64,000 bases of DNA from Neurospora intermedia (GCA_037102815.1 BTPP01000001.1:4117001-4181000), one strand, 5' to 3'; shown: positions 1 through 12,595, counted from the first letter of the stretch. The notes: a model not told the origin generated them from the letters alone. Translations and numbers: made by a program.

Positions 1-3
1 TCA

Positions 4-9
4 TTTATT
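4..9 (-). terminator. Candidate polyadenylation signal for erg4
   Basis: AATAAA on the minus strand, about 230 bases past the erg4 stop. It is a plausible poly(A) signal only by motif and position. Fungal signals are loose, so this is weak. Confidence 0.4.
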
Positions 10-236
10 CCTCTGCGTTAGCTGTTCATCTTCAACATCTTTTTCTCTTTTGATTATGAGAGTGTACTTTGATCATTTCATATAAGTCTTGGTTCTCTTC
101 TTCTTCTTTCTCTATCTAAGCGTCCCCAAGGAGTGCTTTCCAAGGGTCTATAGACTCGGCGGCTCCGCTAGGCGAGGACCCTATTACACACTGATATATG
201 TATGGGAGAGCCAGGGGTAATACGGTAAGTCGGTTT

Positions 237-2063
237 TCAAATGACGTACTAGAGGGAACCAAAGTCAGTCATATTGTCTTTATCCCCAACAAGAGTGACG
301 GATGGAGGGGGAACGAAGAAGAAGAAGAAGAAGAAGAAGAAAAAAAAAAAAAAAAAACTAGAAAAAGAACTTACCGGAATGAAAAGATAAGGCACCCTCC
401 TCTCATACTCCTTCCAAGCATCACCATACTTCTCGCGGCAGCGAGTAATGTCACGCCACGCGCGATGAGCAATCATGCAGCAGAAGAAGACGGGGTAGAA
501 CCAAGGGAAGGGGCTGCTGAAGCCGGTAATCAAGCCCCAGCAAATAGCAAAGTAGGCGTCGCAGGTGTAATGCACCTTGCGGGCGAGGCCGTACCAACCG
601 TCGACCAAAATGCTGTCGCCCGTCTCGGTCTCGATCTTCTGCGGGTTCTTGACCGTCTGCCAGGGCAGTTGGGGGAAGGTCTTGCGGTAGAGCAGCTTGC
701 CGCGCTCCTGGGCGCGGAACCGGTTCTTCTGGCTGTTGCACGTATCCCAAACCCAGTAGACGAAGAGATAAGAGACGTAGAGGCCGACGAGCGCGAAACG
801 GTTCCACCGGTACTCGTCCGGGTGGTGGCTGGCCAAAAAGATGGTGCAGTGGCAGTACGAAAGCGGGACGCCAGCCAGGTTCCAGAAGATCAGCATGAAA
901 CCCCACTTCTCGTAGTACATATCCCACGTCGTCACGATCAGCTCCTCGCCCTTGGAGCAAGCGTTGGCGTACAGGTAGTGCGCCATCACCAGGAAACCGA
1001 CTTCGCCCGAGACGTAGCCGTACCGGTCCCACTGGCGGGCAGCGGCGCCCAGAGAGAGCAGGAGCAAGATGTACCACGGCAGGCGCACTTCGAAGAACAT
1101 CTTGAAGTCGAGAACGCCAAACATGCGCGGGTTCAGCTCGGCGCCCATGAAGAAGTCGTAGACGTGGTGGCCCGTCATGCGGTGCGTGGCGCCGCGGACA
1201 AAGGCCGAGACGTAGGCGACGATGCTGACGAGGAAGCCCGAGATGATGGCGACCGAGAGCAGCGGGCCGAACTCGTCGATGATCTGGTACAGGGGGAAGA
1301 TGCCGGTGAAGTGGAGGACGCCGGCGATGGCGAAGGTGACGTAGAAGGAGACGTAGGCCGAGCAGTGGTACTTGAGCATCTTGCCGCCCTCGTGGGGGAG
1401 AGGCTTGCCGTAGGCGGTGACGCCGGGCATGAGGCAGTAGAAGGCGCCCTCGAAGATGAGAAAGGTCCAGTACCACAGCCACGCTTTGGCGTGGGGGAAA
1501 GCCTTGGTGTAGACGAGGTCGACAAGGTGGGCGGCAAAGTCGGCCCAGCTCTGGCCGGGCTCGCGGCTGGGGATGCCGCCGTTGTATTGGGTCGCGCCAA
1601 TCCACATGTACCACATGAGGATGGGAAAGAAGATCATCATGGCGCCGGTGCCCAACGAACCGCCAAACTCAAAGTGGCCCGAGGTGTCGATCTTGGGGTC
1701 CATGCCGGGCCTCCAGCCGTCGATGAGCTTCTCTGCCCCGGGCTTGCCGCCGTTGGCATCGAGACTGCTGCGGCTGCTGCTCGCGTTTCCGCTCAGCAGA
1801 GGGGCGTTCTCGACATCGGGCTCGTCCGAGGATGTGTAGGGCGGCGTGGGCTGCATCGTGTTTTCTTCTTCGTCGATGTGCTCGAAGAACTTGCCGGTAG
1901 TCTTCAAGTTGCGCTTCCGGAGGGTATCGTTCTTTGCCTTGGCCGATGCCGTCTGTTTCGACACGGTCGTCTCGGTGGCCGAGGCGCTCGATTCACCGTC
2001 GGAGGACTCTGGGACTTGGGACTTGCTGCGACGGGTGTTGCGGCGTACAGGGGTCTCCACCAT
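237..2063 (-). CDS. erg4: Delta(24(24(1)))-sterol reductase, last step of ergosterol synthesis
   Basis: ERG4 reduces the C24(28) double bond of the sterol side chain with NADPH in the ER membrane, giving ergosterol. Exons are 2063-375 and 248-237, and the protein is 566 residues. The sterol reductase signature [16 protein letters not shown] lies near residues 298-313. The downstream [13 protein letters not shown] and the C-terminal block with [10 protein letters not shown] and [11 protein letters not shown] are also typical, as are many hydrophobic segments after residue 130. The first 110 residues are a polar, Ser/Thr-rich extension. I chose the ATG at 2063 (MVETPVRR) over one 14 codons upstream because it starts the family-like N-terminus. 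The last exon has only four codons and restores the conserved ending IPYVI; reading through instead gives a long phenylalanine run. The intron has a CTGAC branch-like site and a GAA/A microsatellite. Identity is very secure, the short last exon fairly so. Confidence 0.95.
315..357. repeat. (GAA)n plus A-run microsatellite in the erg4 intron
   Basis: About eight GAA units followed by a run of 17-18 A. On the coding (minus) strand this is a long pyrimidine tract just downstream of the erg4 donor site. Such a tract is likely to vary in length between strains. Confidence 0.95.
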
Positions 2064-3982
2064 GCCCTGAAAGAGTTCCTTCTTGCTGTCATGGAATGTC
2101 AGCAATCCGCACTGGACTCAGGAGGCGGCCTCGCATGGCCCCGGGAGCAGGGAAAATGGTGTTGTTGAGAAAGTGACATGGTGGCCCAAAAGTCTGGCCC
2201 GTGGGAAGATGCAGGAAAGTGTGTTCCGGACGCTGCACTACCCGCCACCACCGGGCTTCTCCTTGGAGCAGCAACATCTCCAACCTTTTCTGCGTTTCTC
2301 CAAGATCCTTCCACGCAGTGTCAAATGCGCCCCTGAGGCACTGGAGCGCGCCTTTGGTCTCCCTGCGCCATCTTCCGAGCACAGACGCAGTCGCGTCTCT
2401 AGGCGCATATGCCACGAAAAAGTTGGGATGAACTCCCACGCGAAGATGATGGATCTTACTACATACGTCTCGCGCAACGTGGTTCTTGATTGGATTGAAG
2501 CCGGGGGGAGGAAGCACACCAAGGGGGGTTTGTGTTACACATACCGTGGAGTTTGCCGTAGCGAGTACCTTGACGACGACATTGTGAAAAAGAGAAAAAG
2601 GGAGATTTCTGGCGCACCACCCAACGACGATGGTGCGTTGTCCTTGTATGAAAATGATGGGACTGGACAAGTAAGACCGGCGCCTAAAGTCACGGGCGGT
2701 GAGAAACAAGTCCAACAAAAAGAACAGCAACCTGGATTGCCCGATCACGAAACGCTATTGGGGATTAAACATGGGGACGATGGAAAAGACAGGCTAAGAG
2801 CTGTATAAGATCCAACGCGCGCATCCCAACCTTGGCGCGAACCCCGGTACAGGCGATCGGACGTATGAGAGAAAAGTTAATCTTACTGGATGTCCAAGCA
2901 AAGTTGGTAAAAGCTCCAAGCTGGGAGGGTGTATCACTGTCACCAACAATCTCCTTCGGAGTGTGATGAACGAAAGAGAGTGTGTGTGTGTGTGAAAAAG
3001 ATGGTGATGTGAGCAGAAGCAGCACAACAAAAAGACCACCCAGGAACAAGGAAGCCGAACGGAGAGTTCGTAAAGATGGGACCTGAAGAACCCCTGTTGA
3101 CCTGGCATCCACTTCCGAGACCCGACGAACTGTTGTTAGCTCTCCGATCCAGGGGCACAGAGGCACGGCACCACACAGCACACACAGAGTGCGTGATCTG
3201 GGGAGGATGGGCGGGACCGGGATTGCTGACTGCAGCTCACATCGGGCCTACGGAGCTACCACGATTGCAAGGGGCACTGAAGTCATCCCGAAGTCAGGTC
3301 CATTTGTTGACAAGATATCAAAATATTGTGTTCTTTGGAATTGAACACAACATTCCAGTCAGTACATAGTGAGCTCAGAGCTGTCGCCCTGGGGTGTCTC
3401 CATATCCTGTGGATTCGGGCTAGCGTATCAGGTCCCGGGTTAATTGCCCACAGTCACTCGATTCCTCAGTCGATTCTTTGCGAGAACGACGGGAGCATGG
3501 ACTTCTGCTTCCCTGACAACGGGAGCCACGTAGTGCGAACATACACATACATTCTCGGAATCCGAGAGCAATGCTATACCACGACTGTGGGATCGTTGTA
3601 TTGCCGGCTTAACCAAGCTTTCAAGGCTCAAGTACCCATCTTTCGGCATTTTCAAAGTGGCTCACTTGCTCCGAGCCATTCATTAGATTTCTTTCGGCAA
3701 GTGGATTATGCATACCCCTATTTGGTCGGCCAAATCCCGAATTCCTTGATCGACCATGACCTCCAAGGTGTCGGTGTTCCGGACTTGAGATGAATGGACA
3801 CATATTCCCATGGACTCTGTCTGACGGTAGCCGGCATCCTCAGCGCGTAAAGAGTTGAGATTGCCTACAGTTAGCGCCCTCCGAACTATCGTTATTAGCC
3901 TTGAGTGACGCTCGGACATGAACCCGTTTCCTATCACAACAAAACAGCACCAGCACTAGCCCAACCTTAACTTTGACTTGAC
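2064..3982. other. Intergenic, erg4 upstream region
   Basis: This stretch lies between erg4 and the 3' end of the next minus-strand gene, so it holds the erg4 promoter and leader. Open frames on both strands near 2.1-2.8 kb (about 220-240 codons) overlap each other, lack any recognisable domain and have unbiased composition; I do not call them genes. A short (TG)n tract lies near 2979-2993. Confidence 0.6.
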
Positions 3983-6011
3983 TTATCCAAGCAAGGGTAT
4001 TCTTTCCCTCTCTCTCTGACGACCATTGTCATCATCCTCCGAATCCTCATCACACTCATCCTCAAAGGGCACCACCAAAGCGTCCTCAAATGGTAATAAA
4101 AAAGCAGAAGCTACCAACCCAGCCATACACGCCATCGAAAGCAGCGCTCCAAACATGCAAAGATACCAAGAGGCCCCCAGCCGGTACCCCGGGATTCGGT
4201 TAAACTGATCATCGTGATGGAAGAGGTAGGCCTATGCAAGCAAGCAGCTCGCCAGTTTAGCGAGCGAATGTTAGCCTCTGTTTCTGCCTCTGTACCCCGT
4301 ACCCTGAAAACGACAAGGGGCAGCGAGCATCCCCATCATTTATCCAAACATCCCGGCCGTCACCCGGGGCAACCGTCAAATTCTCTTGTCCACGTATGTA
4401 TTCCGTCATGATCCTCAACCGCATCACCACCTTTACTACTGCCACCCCTATCATCCTACCGAAGAGCAAAGAAAATAAGAAGGAAAGAAAAAGGAAGAAA
4501 AACGAAAAAAAAGGAAATAAAGAAATAGGAGAACTCACCACCAAACCCCCCGCCATCGCCAAACCCACCCCCACAGCCCCCATCATCCAAGCCAACACCT
4601 TCCACCTTTCTCCTTTGTCTCTCAAGATCCTCAAGCCGAGCCTCCTCCGTCTCCTACCTTGTTTATTTGGTCCAGTTGGTCCATTTGGTCCATTCTCTCC
4701 ATTCTGTCCACCTTGTCCACCTTGCCCACCTTGCCCACCTTGCCCACCTTGCCCACCTTGCCCACCTTGTACATCTTGTCCGCCTCGTTCATTTGTTCCA
4801 CCTTGTTCATTTGTTCCACCTTGTTCTTGTTGCCCACCAGCTTGCCCACCAAGTAAACTTTCCTCCCCTCCTCGCCCTCCTTGCCCTCCTTCCCCTCCTT
4901 GCCCTCCTCGTCCACTCCCCCTACTCCCCCCACTTCCCCTCCTCCTCATCCTCCTTCGCAGTACGTCCTGATGATGCCCATGCCCATGCCCACCACCACC
5001 ACCATCACCCAACACCAACAAAACCACAAACCCCACCAGCGTCGCGACTTCCAGAACCACGAAAAGATTCATCAAAAAGGCCGTGGACTTCCACATGTTG
5101 CAAAAGAATCTGCGCTGCTGCTCCTCTTGTTGTTGTTGATGGCTATGGCTATGGCTGCTGCTGCTGCTGCTGCTGGGGTTTGGGTTCGGGTCCGGGGTAT
5201 CGGGGCCGGGGCCGGGGGGTTGGGGTTTGGAGGGATCAATAGGGTCGGGACCGGGAATGGGGTTGGGTTTGGAGGGATTATTGGTCTCATCGGGGGGAGG
5301 AGAGGGAGGAGAGGAAGGAGAGGAAGGAGAGGAAGGAGAGGAAGGAGAGGAAGGAGAGGAAGGAGAGGAAGGAGGACCACCGGAGCAGAATCGGGGATCG
5401 GGGAAGGGGATACATTCTAATTCTTCCTCTTCCTCCTGTTCGGTCTGTTGTTGTTTGGCGTGTTTGGCATGTTTGTCGTCGTCCTTGTCTTTGATGGGGG
5501 CGAAAGAAGAAGCGGATTTCGCCGCGCTGTCGCTGGGATTATAGTAATTATAGTCCCGGACCACTTGCAGCACTTCGTTGTCGACGACAGGCGTCTGAGT
5601 CTGACATCGCTGGTGAAGGCCGATGTAATCGTGGAATCCGCCGCCGCCGGAGGAGGCCGCCGCCGCCACATGGACAGGTGCAGGTGAGTTGTGGTCGTGG
5701 ATGATGATGTGGTACCAGTGTTTGTGGTGGTGGCCAAGCCGGTTGTGAGAGGTTTGGGTCTGGGAGGAGGGACCAACGGAGCAAGTAATCCATCGGGGAA
5801 GCAGGATGGAGGTTAAAGTCATTGTTGTCACTGTTGTTGGGGGTGGGGTGGGTGTAAAAGAGTAGGTTGTGGTTTCGTCAGCTACTTGATTCCTCAAGGG
5901 CGGGCGGGCAGAAAGAAAGACCGGGTCAGACGAGATGAGATGAGAGAGAGACGAGGACTCACCGGCGAGAAAAACTGCTAGTCCCGTGATGTATACGCTT
6001 CGTCGGATCAT
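3983..6011 (-). CDS. Predicted secretory-pathway membrane protein with collagen-like insert, function unknown
   Basis: I do not recognise the family. The exons 6011-5963, 5881-4539 and 4231-3983 give 546 residues. Residues 1-17 are a signal peptide or first membrane anchor. A polar loop follows, holding His/Asp-rich, Gln/Glu-rich and (PSS)n stretches (186-208) and several cysteines. Membrane segments lie near 281-308, 445-468 and 481-510. Between the first two of these sits a Gly-rich stretch (333-423) of GGQ and GPN triplets that resembles collagen Gly-X-Y. The C-terminal tail is acidic (Asp/Glu-rich) and presumably cytosolic. The layout, a large first loop and four hydrophobic segments, recalls SUR7/PalI-type membrane proteins, but I see no diagnostic motif. 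The third exon is supported by continuation of the membrane segment, an in-frame TAG just before it and correct phase. The intron before it (307 bases) is long, and a small extra exon cannot be excluded. Confidence 0.75.
4706..4770. repeat. 9-base tandem repeat coding for Gly-Gly-Gln
   Basis: Seven or so near-perfect copies of a 9-base unit, CCACCTTGC on the plus strand, within the collagen-like part of the membrane protein gene. The unit is a multiple of three, so copy changes keep the frame. Confidence 0.9.
5311..5373. repeat. 9-base tandem repeat coding for Pro-Ser-Ser
   Basis: Seven exact copies of GAGGAAGGA on the plus strand, in the same gene. Read on the coding strand they give a Pro-Ser-Ser repeat in the first loop. 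Degenerate copies flank it. Confidence 0.95.
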
Positions 6012-7150
6012 CTTGAATTGTCTGCGTTCAAAGGCGATTTCGCGATTGCGAAGGGGCTAAGGCTGGGTCGAACCGAGGGATGTACGTGTGTCGCCGTCGT
6101 CGCGCCGGATTGGGAGGTTGGGTACCTATCAGAGCCTCCCAAATTAATGACTGATAGATGGGGCAATGTTATGAACAAAGGAGTTTAAATGATCTAAGCT
6201 ATCTTGAATGTTGTGGGTGGACAAAGGGATATGAAAACACCTGGCATCGAACTGAACTGAGCTGAACTTCCCATCAATAAGAAATGTCACCACCATCCCG
6301 TCACTGTGAGGGGGCATCTGCTGATGAAAGCGCTCGTGCACTCGTTCTCCAATATCTGCGCAAGATGCAAGATATATAAAACGCTCGGGACGTCCCTGCA
6401 TTTGTACATACGCTACCCAGGCACCCGTACCTATGCACAGACGTACCTAGACATCCCGTCTGCTTGACTGGCAGATCATATCTACCCATCATCCATCGAA
6501 AGGTCTTCGTAGCTCCCATGATGATATATCTACCAATCCCCAAATACAGATACTTCTACTTCTTGTGAAGGTCTTCTAACGATCTTGGACGAAGTACATG
6601 CCCTGTAAAAATGTCCTGCACAATAAAAATGAGCAAAGAAACGCCTCCGTCCGTCCTCTTCCTCTTTCCCCTTTTTCTTTCGGTGAGTGGTCATATTCGT
6701 TCCTTCATCCATAACACTATTTTATCTTCTTCTCCTATCATCTCTAACCGCCGAAGCGGGAACAGGATACGAATTCGTTCGACCAGACAATAATAACCCC
6801 CGTCTGGTTTGTCTAACCTGACCATGCTGAAGACCACCATCACCACCACCACCACTGCCAGCGCCAGAAGAACTAGGGCGAACAACGCCCTCTCTACTAC
6901 CACCCGAAGCGATATTACCACCAGCAGTCTTTTTCCCGCAAGCACTAAGCGGAACTTCACTCTTCCCACCCACAATCCTGCCACTGCTACTAGTAGGTGT
7001 ACTCGGCGCCGTAGACGAAGAAGTAGAGACTCCCGCCTCGCTCCCAGTCCCACGAGCACTACCAAGACGCTGCCTTTCGTTATCGCCAGACCCAGAGCCA
7101 TCACCAATAACAGTTGTCTGCTTACTATTCGGCAACAGAGGATGACCGTC
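6012..7150. other. Intergenic, upstream region of the collagen-like membrane protein gene
   Basis: This holds the promoter side of the minus-strand membrane protein gene and the 3' end of sepH. A CAC/ACC-rich stretch near 6833-6855 opens low-complexity frames on both strands, one of 137 codons on the minus strand just past the sepH stop. I see no domain in them. Confidence 0.6.
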
Positions 7151-10100
7151 CTACGACCACCTCATGTCCGAACTAGGCGCTCGACTTCTGCGTTTAGCGT
7201 TTCCGGCGCCTGCACTACCACCCATAACAGAGAACGATGACTCTCTCGCTCCGTAGCTGCGTGAGAACCCCTCACTTCCTCCGCCTCCACTACCTTGGAA
7301 ACTGCTGGACAAGCTCACTGCACTCCCTGTCGGCGAGACCGAGTACAGCCCTCCTCCTCCGAGAATCCTCGCCTCGGGACCCGCAACTGATGATCCGGAC
7401 CTTATCCGCCCGTAGTTCTCCTTGTTATGGTTACTCAGCGAACTTTCGCTCCGCTCCCGCTCACGCTCGGCGCGACTGCTTGCTATGCTTGAGTTACCTA
7501 TCCCCATGCCCGTCGCTGAGACCGCTCCAGGCGCCGTGGCGGCAGATGATAGACTCGGTCTAGGAGAACTATACTGCGTCATGGACATGCGGGGCAGTCG
7601 CATCCTTGAGGGTGTCGCTAAGCCACCGGCCGAGCCCATGGATGAGGACAACGAAGGAGTGCCCGCTGAGGTGTCTTGGCTAACTCGGCGTGGGATATTG
7701 ATCAGCGGGACGCCGCCGTCTCTGCTGTGCGGCCGATACATCGCTTCACGCTCCTGGGCTAGGGAAATTCCGGAGCGTTTCGGCGTTGATGCTACTTCGA
7801 TGTATGCGGCCGAAGACGAATGCGAGGCTCGGTGACCGTGCGTGGGTGTAGGCGGCATGGACATGCTGGCATGTAAGCCTGGCGGTGTATAACTAGTATT
7901 GCGCCGGGGGCCAGACCGCGAGCGTGGTCCAGAACTCAGGTTGTTGAGCGGATTGGGGATGGCCGAGGGCCCAGCACCCATGTTCAGTGCGCCCAAGGCT
8001 GCTACGTCGTGTTGTAGATCGATGTCGATGTGGCTCCTAACGATCTCCGATGCCAAGTTACGCACCAATACTGCTGGATCCTTATCTGCCAGTATTTGTA
8101 TATCGTCAAAGAGAACACGCAGCGCACGGCCCGCAGTCGAAGTAGCCAGGGTCGCCATGGGTGTGTTGTTGACTTCGCAGCCGTCCATGATACTGCGCAC
8201 GAGACGGAGCAAGTTGAGGCGCACAACGGCCTTCTTGTGGCTCAGTTTCTGGGCAATGCCAGCATACATCTCCGCCTTGGCAAGTGATGCTGCCACAGAG
8301 GGACTAAGTCGTACAAGCTTCAGAAGCGGTTCGAGAAGGTTGGCGTCGAAAGCATTTGCTTTGTTAGTATTAAAGCAAGACGTGATGGCCGTGGTAAAGT
8401 TGCCGTCGAGCAAATGGTGTTCAACCTTGGCCGTCTCCTTTTCTAGCCAAACAAAGATCGCATCCAGCGCGGTGACTTGCCAATACTGATCTGCCAAGAG
8501 CGAAACGTAGAATTCTAGCCCATTGTTCTGCCACAGATATCTTCGGCCCTTGCTACCCGAGTGCGCCATGTCGCAGAGAATAGGGAGGACGAATTCCTTG
8601 GGCGGCCGATCAGTCTTCATGATCTTGAGCAACAGTGGAATGATACCATTGCTGGCAGCGTATTCCTGGCGCTCCTTGCTGAGTCGGCATAGGTTAAACA
8701 TGGTGTTGAGCACTTGATTGGAGATCTCGCGGAAATGCTGCTGCCCTCTCTTCATTGAGTTGCTCAAGACGTCGATCAAGTAGTCAATGGCATCGGCGGA
8801 ATGTAATGACTCTAACGTGGTTGACAGCATGGATAAGTTCTTGATGAACTTGAGCATAGTGATTTGGTGAGCAGGTGTCATCCGCCTGAGGTCCTTTAGG
8901 ACAGCTATATTGAGCGGTGATTATTAGCAACTGACCCGGCAGTATAATGATAAGGGGTACATACTTTTGAGTACAAAGCGCTCGGAAACGACTTCCTTCA
9001 CATAGTTCTCAGCTTGGGAGAAAAGATAAAAGATGTTGACGATGCGAGCTTCAATCAGCTCAGACAGCTCGTCCCTATCATCTTCATCCAAGACCTTGTG
9101 CAACACTGCAGCTAATGGGTCCAAGATTTTGCTTCGCGAGAATATGCGGCAAAAGTCGTTCTTTGGGGTCGGGCCCTAGAGTGACAATCAGCACGATTTC
9201 TTGACGTCAAGACATTTGCTGAAGAACAAGGCTTACCTGAAGCTCAAAGACGTTCCAAATGCCATTCACGCCGATAAGAACAAGGTCTGGCGACATGTCA
9301 TAGTCTTCATCCAGAAACTCTACCAAGACATTGAGACCGCCTGCACTGACGAACATTTGCAGGGTCAAGGTAGAAGTCTGGTACATTTGTCGAACAAAGG
9401 CTGCGGCCTCCAAGCGGATTTCGTTCGAATACTGCCGAGCAGCGAACTTGGTGATGATAGGGATACCGCCAACGAAACACAAGTTCTCTTGCAGCTCGAC
9501 GTCATCCAATATGATCTGCTCGCAGTCAGTATTCGGACAGCCATACAAGTTTTCACATATGAGCATTGATATTGGCACCTACCGCATTGACGATCTTCAG
9601 CAGCTGCAAGATCATGTGCTGACGACTCTTCACTGTGCAGGGCTCCAAGATCTCCAGGATCGGTAGCAACCCATGGGCACTGATGATGAGATCCTTGACC
9701 TCACTGTTTTCCCATAGAAGATTGAGCAAGTCTTCAGCCAGATCAGCAAGTATATCCTCACTCTCCGTCGGCTTCAAAGACTTCACCCTCTCTTCCACCT
9801 TCTCGGCCAACCTAGCATGTCTATCACGAGCAATATTGGCCTCGAGATCCATCTCATCCCAGCCTGGATCCATCATCGCAAAGGGGTCGTCTTCATCTTC
9901 GTCGTCCCCAAGCCAAGAATTGTTGGACAACTTGGAAAGGAGCATGAGTTGCTGGCCATCTTCTGATCCCTCATCGCTCTTGGGCGGCTTTGTGAAGCTT
10001 TCCGGTTCGGCCCCGAAAATGTCCGAAAAGTCCTCGTCACCCTCGTCTTCAGCAAACTTTGTGATCTCTACTGTCATTCTTGTCCTTCTGACGGCGGGCT

Positions 10101-12595
10101 TCTCAGGGGCTGATGGTGGCCGCGCGGAAGCTGACTGTCTCCGCGTGCTGGTGCCATTAACAGGTGATGCCGTAGAGCGCGGTAAACTGGTGAGATCCGA
10201 AGGGTGAAATAGTTGCGGGGCGTCCTACAAAAGCAAGACGGTCAGCAAATTGGCGACAGGGATCAGGCGATAAAGAGGGAGAGGGAAGGTTTACCTTGAC
10301 AGCAACATTAAGCCGGCTATTGAAGACAGAGTCCGTATCGCCAAAGAGATCAGAGTAGTCCTCGGTAGACTGCTCACGATAAATTGATTCGGGACGGGGT
10401 GGAAGTTCAAACTTGTTTCCGAACTGCGTCCTCACAGGGGACTTAGTCTGGGAGACGCTTGAAATCGTGGTTTTGCTGCTCCTTTGCCGCCTATGTCCTT
10501 GCTGAGAAGACTTGGAATCGGACACCCTATCTGACCGTTTCGGCAAGGGACGAATCGTCTGCTCAAATTCTCCGCCAAAGTCTTCGTCCCAATTCTCTGT
10601 ATCTTCCCGCGAGCTGTCGATGGACGCAAACGCTTTGAGCCGATCGCTGGAAAGTAGTCCTCCAAAATTATCCTGGCCTTTGATGTGAGGGAGGTGAAGC
10701 GCACTAGGTGAAATTGCAGTGGCAAAGTCATTGTCCCAGTTATCATCATCTGTCACAATCTGTTAGCTTACACTTTCACGTCCTAATTTTCTGATACGCA
10801 CCAGCTTCTACCGCCGGAGACCTAAAGACCTCTGCATTCGCCTTCGGCTTCGCTTGCTGTGGGGGCACCTTTGTCGAAATAGAGAGATTTGGACGATGTT
10901 GGCCAGAAGCATTCCTATTCTGCGTGGAAGGATTTCCGTGATCTGAACCAATCGATGTTCTAGGGGTGGCTTCCGATGACTTGAGCGCCTTGTTCCATTG
11001 CTTGACTTCTTCAACGGCTTGAATAAAGTTTGATGGTGCTTTTGATATCGGCGCATCACTCCTCCGGCAGCCTTGAATCCACGAATGTCTTAAAAGCTTT
11101 TTCGCCGATACTCTGAGATTAGGGTCCTTCTGAAAACACTGCATTAAGAAGTCACGAGCAGCCTATTCTCGTGGTCAGCATATTAGATCCACGCAGCTTG
11201 AGAACAAGGAGAGACAAACCGGAGAGACTCCTTCAGGAAGCGGCGGGTGGTCATCGTTAACAATAGCAAAAAGAGCCGGCATCGCAGCCAGGTGATGATA
11301 TGGAGGCTTTCCTTGTAAAAGCTCAATAACCGTACATCCGACGCTCCAGATATCCGAGGCAGAGGTAGCGCCGGACAGCTGAATAATCTCGGGGGCCATC
11401 CAGTAGGGCGTCCCTACTACTTGCGCCTCCTTATCTGGGCCTGCTAGAGTGCTGGTTGACACGCCAAAGTCTGCTAACTTGACGGTACCATCCTTGGTAG
11501 TCAAAATATTGGCACCTTTGATATCTCGATGGATGACACCCTGGTCGTGCAGATACTGCAGCCCCTGAAGGACCTGGGTCATGTACACACCGACAAGATT
11601 TTCTGGGAACTTGCCATAGGCTTTACATATCGAATGCAGCGAGCCATTTTCGCAGTACCTGTCCAACTCGTGTTAGTATTCTCAGTGTCTCTTCCCAGCT
11701 CAAGGAACCTACTTACTCGAGGATAATGTTCAGGCAATCCGCCGTTTTCACGAAACCTATGTACTTGACAATATTGTCATGCTAACTGATATTAGTACTT
11801 TACACTTCAGTAAAGAGCTGCCGTCTCCGCTTACATGAAGATTTTTCAAGAGATCGATTTCGGCCTACGCAATGTCAGCTTGAAGCAATCGGATGTATCT
11901 TGGAAATTAGCAAACCAACTCACCTCGATCATCCGAAGTTCGCTTTTTGGTACGTCGACGAGCTTGATTTGCTTGACGGCCACGGCCTCGCCGGTTCCCC
12001 AGTTGAAGGCCTTGTAGACCGACCCAAAGGCTCCTTTCCCGATGCAGTCACCGAGTCGCTAAACACCCACGTTTGTGGTCTTAGGTCAGCCATGTCTCAT
12101 AAGAACTGAGTGTGATATCGTTTGATTGATTGATTGATTGATTGATAAGTCGGGGCCACTGTGGCCCCATGCCGGTGCTGCTGAACAAAGGAATCAGACT
12201 CATGCAAGCCACTGAGCATGCCGAGAGGTGCATGTGTCAGCAATGTAGGTAAGGTACGAGCCACCTCGTTACGACCCTTCTGCTACGGCTAGAAGGTAGA
12301 ACTTGAATGAAACAGAGATCTGACTGAGCTTCAGAACCATTCACATACGACATGCCACACAATATTTACGGCGGATCACTCAAACGGGACACCAGGGGAA
12401 AATAAGAGGGAGAGAGGAAGAACGACGTACATAGTCCTTTAGGCCGGGATCTTGGACCGCCTTTTCTCGGCCATGGCCGCCAGCCTCCCGACGCGGTGTC
12501 CCCGGCACTTTGGTAGCCACGACTGCTGCTGCCTTGCCGTTCCCGCCATGATACGAGCGCTCGGTGGAGAAGGAGCCCGGCGGGTTCGGCGCCAT
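7151..12595 (-). CDS. sepH: Ste20/Cdc15-like protein kinase of the septation initiation network (SepH/CDC-7)
   Basis: This is the SepH/Cdc7p-type serine/threonine kinase that acts in the septation initiation network to trigger cross-wall formation. Eleven exons give 1511 residues: 12595-12431, 12058-11924, 11864-11835, 11781-11717, 11658-11220, 11162-10802, 10749-10295, 10224-9583, 9515-9237, 9175-8965 and 8904-7151. The kinase domain spans about 56-306. It has the glycine loop GKGAFGSV (62-69), Lys84, HRDIKGAN (175-182), DFG (195-197) and APE (220-222). An acidic linker follows, with NWDNDF and DEDFSDIFG, and then a long helical region around 650-1150 that looks HEAT/armadillo-like. The C-terminus is Ser/Arg-rich and disordered. 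All junctions keep phase, including a 30-base exon 3. An in-frame GTG upstream of the chosen ATG is unlikely to be used. Neurospora usage would be cdc-7; budding yeast Cdc15 is the distant counterpart. Confidence 0.95.
12122..12145. repeat. (TTGA)6 microsatellite in sepH intron 1
   Basis: Six perfect TTGA copies inside the 372-base first intron, which separates the N-terminal leader from the kinase glycine loop. Confidence 0.95.

Noticed and set aside
116-190. Alternative last exon of erg4, giving CVIGSSPSG and about 22 extra residues
   Set aside because: It keeps phase and has a CAG acceptor, but the acceptor at 249 gives the family ending IPYVI and a shorter intron.
198-2168. 656-codon open frame on the plus strand opposite erg4
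   Set aside because: It mirrors erg4 and is open because of codon bias on the other strand. It has no domain, and erg4 is unmistakable.
2083-2808. 241-codon plus-strand and 219-codon minus-strand frames upstream of erg4
   Set aside because: They overlap each other, lack domains and sit in the erg4 promoter region.
6722-7135. 137-codon Gly/Ser-rich minus-strand frame after sepH
   Set aside because: Low complexity from CAC-rich sequence in the 3' region; the sepH stop is clear.
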